From: Bacillota bacterium
Lineage (GTDB): Bacteria > Bacillota > Clostridia > Lutisporales > Lutisporaceae
Reading direction: 5' to 3'
Length of the DNA stretch: 14,014 nucleotides
Assembly: GCA_023230985.1 (NCBI GenBank)
Contig: JALNWH010000048.1
Span: 1 to 14,014, forward strand
Part shown: positions 7,548 through 14,014 of the stretch, in pieces
How the letters are laid out: each line of letters begins with the position of its first letter
Numbering within the stretch: the stretch's first letter is position 1
The notes under the pieces: generated by a model
What the model saw: only the letters and a program-made list of their open reading frames with translations
Told to the model about the DNA's origin: nothing
Databases searched by the model: none
Position numbers and translations under genes: made by a program

Positions 7548-9953
7548 GTGTTAAAATCCCATCCGGGTAAAGCGTTGAAATCTCATTTGATGAATACCTA
7601 TCTAATAGGTGATAGATTACTAAAAGGTAAGCAGATAAGTTTTTCTATGATTGACTATGAGGCTTTATTGTCTATAAATAGGGTATGTCTTATGATGCAT
7701 GATTCAGGTAAAGCCATGCGGTATTTTCAAGACTATATGAGTGATATAGAAAAAGGTCTTGATATCGGGAGTTATGGTGAAATGAAAGATCACGGGCTCA
7801 TCTCCGGTGTACTTGCATATTATATTGCCTACAAATTATTTGATAATGAACTTTATGCTTTTATCGCTTTGTTTATTGTAAGCCATCATCATGGTAATTT
7901 AAGTAACGTAAATGATTTTTGTTCAAAATTCAGAAATCAGGTAGTTTTGGATAAATTAGACAAGCAATATGAAAATTTAAATAAAAAACAATTGGATGAT
8001 ATTTATTCGGAGTTAGATTTGATAACTGATTTTAGTAATACGGTTTGGGAAGATATTAAGCAATCTTTAAATAGATTAAGAAGTATTCAATTTATAAAGA
8101 AGTTAAAAAAAATAAAATCAGTAGAAGGATATCTGATAATTAACATGCTATTTTCTTTATTAGTGTATTCAGATAAAATAGAGGCAATTTATCATAGCGT
8201 AAATGATAATATAGAGGATTATATTAATTATAAAACTATTAACAACAATAAGATTGATAAAACTATAGTTGATAACTATAAAAGAAAGGTGTTTGGTAAA
8301 GAATTGGAACCACCTGGACTAAGAGAACAAGCCTATATAAATATAAATGACAGTATTAAAAGTATGGATTTAAGCAACAAGATACTTTCAATAAATCTGC
8401 CCACAGGTTCCGGTAAAACTTTGGCGGCATTAAATGCTGCAATAGCATTACAAAATAGGATTGCTGAAGAAAAAGGATATATTCCGAAAATAATATACGT
8501 TTTACCATTTACATCAATAATTGAGCAAAATTATGATGTATTTTGCAAAGTCTTAGAAACCGATGTAGAAAACACTATTATTAAACATCATTATCTTTCT
8601 AATAGAGAATATCGAAAAGACACATCAGATTTATATGAGCATGAAATAGGAGAACATTTTATTGAAAGTTGGGATTCACAAATAATCGTCAGTACCTTTG
8701 TACAGCTTTTTCATTCAGTATTTACGAATAAAAATAGACAATTTAAGAAGTTTCACAATATAGCAAATTCTATAATTATTTTAGATGAAATTCAATCAAT
8801 ACCTTTTAAGTATTGGAGCTTGGTTAGGAATGTTTTTAAATTGATGGCAGAATTTGCAGGTTGCTATTTTATATTAATGACGGCAACAATGCCCTTGATA
8901 TTTTCAGAGAAGGATAAGGAAATATCAGAATTGGCATCAAAAAAGAACTACTTTTTTGAAAGTTTTAATCGTATAAGATTAAATTGTGAATTACTTAATA
9001 ATCCTATGAATTTGGAAGAGTTCAAAAAGATACTTGAAAAAGAAATAAAGGATAATTCTGATAAAAGTATTTTAATAGTTTTAAATACTATTAAAGGCTC
9101 AATTAACATATGGGAACACATTTATAATGAATTTAAAGGAGACTATAAAATATTCTATCTTTCTTCCAATATAATTCCTAAACATAAACATCAAAGAATA
9201 GAAGAGATAAAAAAATATAAGGGCAAAAAGATTGTTATTTCTACTCAGGTTGTGGAAGCAGGTGTAGATATAGATTTGGATATAGTGTATAGGGACTTTG
9301 GCCCCTTTGATAGTATTAATCAAGTAGCCGGCAGATGCAACAGAGAAGGAGGAGAGAATCCGGGTATAGTAAAGCCTGTAAATTTGACAGATGAAAACAA
9401 TAAGGATAAGCCTTATAGCAGTTATGTTTATGATGCATTGCTTTTAGACAAAACTCAAAAAACTTTGAAAGGCATAGTTGAGATAGAGGAGAAAGATATA
9501 TTGAATTTGTCCAACAAATATTTTGAACAACTTTATAAATATGGTGATGATGGGGAAGGGAAAGAATTATTGGATATGATTAATAATCTTAATTACAAAG
9601 ATGCTTTTGAATATACTGAAAATAAAAAGAAAAATGAAAGAGTCTTTTCCTTAATTTCAACGAGCTATAAGACAATAGAAGTTTTTATTGAATTAGATGA
9701 AGAAGCGCGAAAGTTATGGGCAAAATTTCAAGAATTATCTAAAATAAAAGATAGATTTGTTAGGAAGAAGGAATTTTCAAAAATAAAAAAAGAATTTTTA
9801 GAATACGTAGTCAGTGTACCTGAGGAAGCGGTGAAAAAGCACTTTAATGTTGATAATGAATATATTCTGTATGCATCAATGGATATGTTGGAAACTGTCT
9901 ACGATATCCAAACCGGTTTTATAAGAGGAGAAATAGGTGACTATATGTTATAA
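7548..9953 (+). CDS. cas3: CRISPR-associated nuclease-helicase Cas3
   Basis: Cas3 is recruited by target-bound Cascade, nicks the displaced strand and degrades it while moving 3' to 5'. From GTG 7548 it is 801 aa, with HD nuclease and helicase in one chain. The HD domain shows KSHPGKALKSH near the start, the HD pair H51-D52 in MMHDSGKA, H82 in DHGLISG and the SHHHGN cluster (H113-H115). The helicase has Walker A PTGSGKT (285-291), the DExD-box variant DEIQ (413-416), motif III TAT (445-447), STQVVEAGVDIDLD (motif V) and QVAGRCNR (motif VI, 592-599). All catalytic motifs look intact, so interference should be functional. The gene follows cas5 after 21 bases and is followed closely by cas6. Confidence 0.96.
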   Translation: MLKSHPGKALKSHLMNTYLIGDRLLKGKQISFSMIDYEALLSINRVCLMMHDSGKAMRYFQDYMSDIEKGLDIGSYGEMKDHGLISGVLAYYIAYKLFDNELYAFIALFIVSHHHGNLSNVNDFCSKFRNQVVLDKLDKQYENLNKKQLDDIYSELDLITDFSNTVWEDIKQSLNRLRSIQFIKKLKKIKSVEGYLIINMLFSLLVYSDKIEAIYHSVNDNIEDYINYKTINNNKIDKTIVDNYKRKVFGKELEPPGLREQAYININDSIKSMDLSNKILSINLPTGSGKTLAALNAAIALQNRIAEEKGYIPKIIYVLPFTSIIEQNYDVFCKVLETDVENTIIKHHYLSNREYRKDTSDLYEHEIGEHFIESWDSQIIVSTFVQLFHSVFTNKNRQFKKFHNIANSIIILDEIQSIPFKYWSLVRNVFKLMAEFAGCYFILMTATMPLIFSEKDKEISELASKKNYFFESFNRIRLNCELLNNPMNLEEFKKILEKEIKDNSDKSILIVLNTIKGSINIWEHIYNEFKGDYKIFYLSSNIIPKHKHQRIEEIKKYKGKKIVISTQVVEAGVDIDLDIVYRDFGPFDSINQVAGRCNREGGENPGIVKPVNLTDENNKDKPYSSYVYDALLLDKTQKTLKGIVEIEEKDILNLSNKYFEQLYKYGDDGEGKELLDMINNLNYKDAFEYTENKKKNERVFSLISTSYKTIEVFIELDEEARKLWAKFQELSKIKDRFVRKKEFSKIKKEFLEYVVSVPEEAVKKHFNVDNEYILYASMDMLETVYDIQTGFIRGEIGDYML

Positions 9954-9965
9954 TGGAGGTCAATA

Positions 9966-10631
9966 ATGGAAATAGATATTTTAATTTTGAAATTAGAGAA
10001 CAATTTGATAAATCGACGTGATATTCCAAAACTGCGAGGATTTATTGCGGATAAATATCCTCAATATGTAGATCTTCATAACCATATTGGTAACGATGCC
10101 TATAAATATGGATATCCTATGATTCAGTACAAAATAATTGACAAAACTCCTGCTCTTATTGCAATTAATGAGGCAATAAATACTTTAACAAAATTGTCTT
10201 TTGATTTAAAAGAAATAGATATAAATGGTGATATAAAGAATATAAATGAAAAAAAGCTTATAATTAAAAAGGAAGAGTTTGGGATATCAGAAAAACCTAT
10301 TAAATACTTATTTGAAAGCCCTTGGATGGCATTAAATCAAAATAATTACAAAAGATATTTATCGCAAAATGAAAAAGGGAAAAATGAAATATTGACAAAA
10401 GTTTTAGTCGGCAATTTATTATCTGTTTCAAAATCATTGTCATATTTTATTCAAGAAAGAATAAATGCAAAACTTGATTTAACTCAATGTACAGTAAATT
10501 TTAAAAACCAGGCTATGTTAGCGTTTAAAGGTAATTTCAAAACTAATTTTTATATACCGGATTACTTGGGATTGGGAAAGTCTGTATCCAGGGGTTTTGG
10601 GGTAATAAAAAGGATTGAAGAAAAACAATAG
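9966..10631 (+). CDS. cas6: crRNA-processing endoribonuclease Cas6
   Basis: Cas6 cuts the precursor CRISPR RNA inside each repeat to give crRNAs with an 8-nt 5' handle. The protein is 221 aa, with GGAGGT 5 bases before the ATG. The C-terminal glycine-rich loop YLGLGKSVSRGFGVIKRI (200-217) is diagnostic of Cas6. The likely catalytic His is H38 or H40 in DLHNHIGN. Nearby tyrosines (Y46, Y48, Y50) may assist, as paired histidines and Tyr are found around the active site in Cas6b enzymes. It is the last gene of the operon, 12 bases after cas3 and directly before the leader and array that its product processes. In the common I-B order cas6 comes first, so its position here is another rearrangement. 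Confidence 0.92.
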   Translation: MEIDILILKLENNLINRRDIPKLRGFIADKYPQYVDLHNHIGNDAYKYGYPMIQYKIIDKTPALIAINEAINTLTKLSFDLKEIDINGDIKNINEKKLIIKKEEFGISEKPIKYLFESPWMALNQNNYKRYLSQNEKGKNEILTKVLVGNLLSVSKSLSYFIQERINAKLDLTQCTVNFKNQAMLAFKGNFKTNFYIPDYLGLGKSVSRGFGVIKRIEEKQ

Positions 10632-10706
10632 ATGCAAGATAAACAAGATATTACATAATGTGGAACATGATTTATTAAATTTTATTACTGCTGGACTCTT
10701 TAAACA

Positions 10707-10735
10707 TTGGGAATGAAAGCATAAGGCTTTATGTT
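10707..10735 (+). promoter_or_regulatory. Weak promoter candidate for the CRISPR array
   Basis: TTGGGA (10707-10712) and TATGTT (10730-10735) are 17 bases apart and match 4 of 6 consensus positions each. Transcription would start near 10742, about 115 bases before the first repeat. Chance matches are common in such AT-rich DNA. Confidence 0.28.
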
Positions 10736-10736
10736 T
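10717..10736 (+). repeat. AT-rich hairpin in the CRISPR leader
   Basis: AAGCATAA pairs with TTATGTTT around a GGCT loop: eight pairs including one G-U. The stem is AT-rich and lacks a T run, so it is a poor terminator. It overlaps the -10 box of the promoter candidate. It may be a protein-binding palindrome in the leader, or chance. Confidence 0.35.
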
Positions 10737-10760
10737 GAAGTGAAAATAGAGGATGAAAAG

Positions 10761-10850
10761 ATGAATTTATGGGAATTTATAATTAGAAAGACAAATTTAA
10801 ATAGGATCAGGTTAAGCGAAAAAGTGAAGGATATCAAGGCATGTGAGTGA
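10761..10850 (+). CDS. Possible 29-residue leader micro-ORF
   Basis: ATG 10761 opens a frame of 29 codons ending in TGA, 7 bases before the first repeat. AGAGG (10748-10752) lies 8 bases before the ATG, a well-placed ribosome binding site. The peptide begins MNLWEFIIRKTNLNRIRL and is basic, with no recognised family, signal peptide or membrane segment. No known CRISPR-Cas subunit is this short. It may be a chance frame in AT-rich DNA, a translated leader peptide that keeps ribosomes near the array start, or a decayed gene end. I assign no function. Confidence 0.25.
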   Translation: MNLWEFIIRKTNLNRIRLSEKVKDIKACE

Positions 10851-11485
10851 TTTTGCTGTTGCAGCTACTAATCCATTAGAATAAGGATTGAAACATACCT
10901 CCTTTCATCAATATCATACATTCTGCAGATGTTGCAGCTACTAATCCATTAGAATAAGGATTGAAACTTGGCTTAGTCCATGCAGTGCCGGTTTTTAAAT
11001 GAAGTTGCAGCTACTAATCCATTAGAATAAGGATTGAAACATATCGATTCTATACTTTCTGAGTGTTTTAATTCCCATGTTGCAGCTACTAATCCATTAG
11101 AATAAGGATTGAAACGTGCAACAAACCCTTGATAGCGTTTTATATCCTAAAGGTTGCAGCTACTAATCCATTAGAATAAGGATTGAAACTTTTAAGTTTT
11201 TAAATCTATCTTTGTCAGATTTCATCGTTGCAGCTACTAATCCATTAGAATAAGGATTGAAACCAAGTAACAATGGAATAGAGAGGTGGGGTTATGTTGT
11301 TGCAGCTACTAATCCATTAGAATAAGGATTGAAACCAGAGTATGATTACAATGCCTTGAAAGAAAATATTGAAGTTGCAGCTACTAATCCATTAGAATAA
11401 GGATTGAAACATGCCCATTCATCATCCACGCGTTTGGCTATTATGTCTGTTGCAGCTACTAATCCATTAGAATAAGGATTGAAAC

Positions 11486-11521
11486 ATGTTTATAATTGAT
11501 TATTCGGTATGGCGGTATCAA
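11486..11521 (+). repeat. CRISPR spacer 9, partner of spacer 19
   Basis: The last 23 bases (11499-11521) are the exact reverse complement of the last 23 bases of spacer 19. The spacer has an open frame reading MFIIDYSVWRYQ. Confidence 0.9.
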
Positions 11522-12214
11522 GTTGCAGCTACTAATCCATTAGAATAAGGATTGAAACTAAGCGAAGTAGATAAAGTGAATTACACCTTAAAAGAGTTGC
11601 AGCTACTAATCCATTAGAATAAGGATTGAAACATCAGTCTAAGAGCATTAAACAAGTCCTGCGTTTGTGTTGCAGCTACTAATCCATTAGAATAAGGATT
11701 GAAACTTCCATCTATCTCAATTCTCCTAATTGTTGGTATAGTTGCAGCTACTAATCCATTAGAATAAGGATTGAAACCAAAATCTAGTTGATTGGCTTAA
11801 TAACTTATCTCCTGTTGCAGCTACTAATCCATTAGAATAAGGATTGAAACTGGCATATTCTATCAAGTCTATTGCTTCTTCTATTTGTTGCAGCTACTAA
11901 TCCATTAGAATAAGGATTGAAACTAGTAGACTGGGGCGAAAACATGATAAGTGGTTTTAGTTGCAGCTACTAATCCATTAGAATAAGGATTGAAACATTT
12001 TAAATTCTTCTTTTACAATATGGTCTAATTCAGTTGCAGCTACTAATCCATTAGAATAAGGATTGAAACAAGCAGGCCACCGCCACAAAGAAGGGCTTTA
12101 TGTCCGTTGCAGCTACTAATCCATTAGAATAAGGATTGAAACTCAATCCTATCAAGAGTATCAGTAGCTTTTTTAGCGTTGCAGCTACTAATCCATTAGA
12201 ATAAGGATTGAAAC

Positions 12215-12250
12215 TATCATCTCTATTTTGATACCGCCATACCGAATAAT
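12215..12250 (+). repeat. CRISPR spacer 19, partner of spacer 9
   Basis: Its last 23 bases (12228-12250) are the exact reverse complement of 11499-11521 in spacer 9. Joined with spacer 9 it gives 49 bases of one protospacer region, open in the frame MFIIDYSVWRYQNRDD. Confidence 0.9.
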
Positions 12251-13461
12251 GTTGCAGCTACTAATCCATTAGAATAAGGATTGAAACCACTTGCTATTAC
12301 CACATCAAAAGCTGTTTTTACTGTTGCAGCTACTAATCCATTAGAATAAGGATTGAAACCTTGCTATCATCCATCTATCTCTTTTAGGAAATATCGTTGC
12401 AGCTACTAATCCATTAGAATAAGGATTGAAACATCTTGAGGTTTTCTCCACCCTTGCCGTTTTCATCAGTTGCAGCTACTAATCCATTAGAATAAGGATT
12501 GAAACTTGGACTTCCTGTGGCACACTGAACGTCATGAGCTTGTTGCAGCTACTAATCCATTAGAATAAGGATTGAAACTTCCAAAAATTCCGAATTGACG
12601 CAAGTTTTTTCCCGGGTTGCAGCTACTAATCCATTAGAATAAGGATTGAAACATTTCACTTGACTTAATCTTTACCCAACTTTTAAACTGTTGCAGCTAC
12701 TAATCCATTAGAATAAGGATTGAAACAACAAGTACCATCCTTTGGATAATTATTCACTTTTTCGTTGCAGCTACTAATCCATTAGAATAAGGATTGAAAC
12801 TTCCAATATTCTCCATAGAAGCGGATTATCCTTCTTTGTTGCAGCTACTAATCCATTAGAATAAGGATTGAAACATTAACCCTAAAGCCGCTTCGATTAA
12901 TTCTATAAGCAGTTGCAGCTACTAATCCATTAGAATAAGGATTGAAACTGTCCTTGCCTAAGCACGCCATCAATTAAAGGTGGAGTTGCAGCTACTAATC
13001 CATTAGAATAAGGATTGAAACTTGACTACTACTAAATCATCCTTAGGGCCAATGGCTGTTGCAGCTACTAATCCATTAGAATAAGGATTGAAACTATATA
13101 TCAGCTTACGCATGCTTTATACCCCCCACTGTTGCAGCTACTAATCCATTAGAATAAGGATTGAAACATAAAGAGACAGAGTTATGGCCTGGTGCATATG
13201 AAGAGTTGCAGCTACTAATCCATTAGAATAAGGATTGAAACGCTTTTATTATGTCATATTCCGCATTTGTTGTTTCGTGTTGCAGCTACTAATCCATTAG
13301 AATAAGGATTGAAACTCGGCAATTGAAGATGAAAACAAGGCTTTAGGATTAAGTTGCAGCTACTAATCCATTAGAATAAGGATTGAAACTTTCCAAATTC
13401 AGTTGTTATTATAAGCTTCTCATCGTTGCAGCTACTAATCCATTAGAATAAGGATTGAAAC

Positions 13462-13498
13462 TTTGACACCCTGCGTGTGGTCAGTGCGGGTGTCAGTA
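13462..13498 (+). repeat. CRISPR spacer 36 with internal inverted repeat
   Basis: TGACACCC (13464-13471) and GGGTGTCA (13488-13495) form a perfect 8-bp inverted repeat with a 16-base loop, nearly spanning the spacer. Its protospacer may be a terminator, operator or replication-origin palindrome. Confidence 0.8.
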
Positions 13499-14014
13499 GT
13501 TGCAGCTACTAATCCATTAGAATAAGGATTGAAACATTCTTCTGCTATCTCCTCCGCTTTTTCTCTGCTGTGTTGCAGCTACTAATCCATTAGAATAAGG
13601 ATTGAAACTTAGTCAACTCATTCCAAACTTCATTCATTCGTTTTAGTTGCAGCTACTAATCCATTAGAATAAGGATTGAAACGTATATTCAAGGATATAG
13701 GCAAAGGTATGTTTAACGTTGCAGCTACTAATCCATTAGAATAAGGATTGAAACAATCGCTCTTTAAGTAATATAAATTCATGTGCCGCTGGTTGCAGCT
13801 ACTAATCCATTAGAATAAGGATTGAAACAGAAACACAGACCACACAGGTATAGGTTTTAAAGACAACGTTGCAGCTACTAATCCATTAGAATAAGGATTG
13901 AAACTTTAAAATGGATTATCTCGTAACCCAATTTTTTTTAGGTTGCAGCTACTAATCCATTAGAATAAGGATTGAAACCGAAACAGATGGCAATGTAGGT
14001 GTTCAATTTAGAGG

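Larger units (their letters stand above)
10632..10857 (+). promoter_or_regulatory. CRISPR leader
   Basis: This 226-bp AT-rich stretch lies between cas6 and the first repeat on the repeat's 5' side, which is where new spacers are added and array transcription begins. It has no strong terminator after cas6, so operon read-through into the array is possible. The identical first repeat, and the ATTGAAAC end of repeats pointing away from this region, fix it as the leader side. Confidence 0.75.
10858..14014 (+). CRISPR. Type I-B CRISPR array, at least 43 repeats, open at right edge
   Basis: I count 43 copies of a 37-nt direct repeat that begins GTTGCAGCTACTAATCCATT and ends AATAAGGATTGAAAC. I see no variant copy. 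The first repeat is 10858-10894 and the last complete one 13942-13978. The 42 complete spacers are 35-39 nt, mostly 36 or 37, and their lengths plus the repeats account exactly for the span. A further 36 bases reach the window edge, so the array continues. ATTGAAAC is the usual 8-nt crRNA handle of I-B and some type III systems, which sets rightward transcription away from the leader. Within the repeat AATCC (positions 13-17) can pair with GGATT (28-32). Uniform repeats and no degenerate end copy fit a maintained array. Almost every spacer has an open frame in some orientation, as expected of phage or plasmid coding DNA, but this is weak evidence at such lengths. Confidence 0.98.

Noticed and set aside
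10632..10857. CreTA-like toxin-antitoxin RNA pair guarding the cas operon
   Set aside because: I looked for a degenerate copy of the repeat in this gap and in 1953-2153 and found none. The micro-ORF alone is not evidence.
11706..12395. Shared 12-nt TCCATCTATCTC in spacers 12 and 21
   Set aside because: Similarity stops at both ends of the 12-mer. With more than 900 spacer pairs in AT-rich DNA a match of this length can arise by chance.
12070..12984. Possible joining of spacers 17 and 29 into one target
   Set aside because: The reverse strands share only GGACA at their ends, five bases, and the joined reading does not give a Walker A motif.
10858..14014. Self-targeting spacers against ilv or cas genes in this window
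   Set aside because: Reading spacers against the genes by eye gave no match. A full both-strand search was not possible.

Overview
The window comes from a low-G+C, Gram-positive-like bacterium, most likely a member of the Clostridia. The signs are AT-rich codon use, strong AGGAGG-type ribosome binding sites, frequent GTG starts, and a clostridial-style type I-B CRISPR-Cas system. The species cannot be fixed from the sequence alone. Everything recognisable lies on the + strand.

Region 1 (1-1952) is core metabolism. It holds the 3' end of ilvN (acetolactate synthase regulatory subunit), a complete ilvB (catalytic subunit, 560 aa) 11 bases downstream, and a clear intrinsic terminator. The order is ilvN-ilvB. 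The IlvB active site has Leu where most acetohydroxyacid synthases have the substrate-selecting Trp.

Region 2 (1953-2153) is an AT-rich spacer of about 200 bp. It should hold the promoter of the cas operon, but only a weak candidate is visible.

Region 3 (2154-10631) is a compact operon of eight cas genes in the order cas1-cas2-cas4-cas8b-cas7-cas5-cas3-cas6. Gaps are at most 25 bases and several genes overlap. Cas1-Cas2-Cas4 form the spacer-acquisition module. Cas8b-Cas7-Cas5 form the Cascade surveillance complex. Cas3 (HD nuclease fused to helicase) destroys the target, and Cas6 processes the crRNA precursor. The effector genes are ordinary type I-B (Csh1/Csh2/Cas5h). The acquisition genes lie at the front instead of the back of the operon, and their proteins do not look like the usual I-B ones.

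Region 4 (10632-10857) is the CRISPR leader. It holds a small AT-rich hairpin, a weak promoter candidate, and a 29-codon reading frame with a good ribosome binding site that stops 7 bases before the first repeat.

Region 5 (10858-14014) is a CRISPR array with 43 identical 37-nt repeats, 42 complete spacers of 35-39 nt, and a 43rd spacer that meets the window edge. The array continues to the right. The repeat's ATTGAAAC end, the leader position and the cas operon all agree on rightward transcription. Two spacers (9 and 19) are reverse-complementary over 23 nt, so the same stretch of one invader, or of close relatives, was sampled from both strands.

I found no wholly new gene system. The main points to check are the mixed acquisition/effector origin of the operon, the opposed spacer pair, the leader micro-ORF, and the IlvB substitution.
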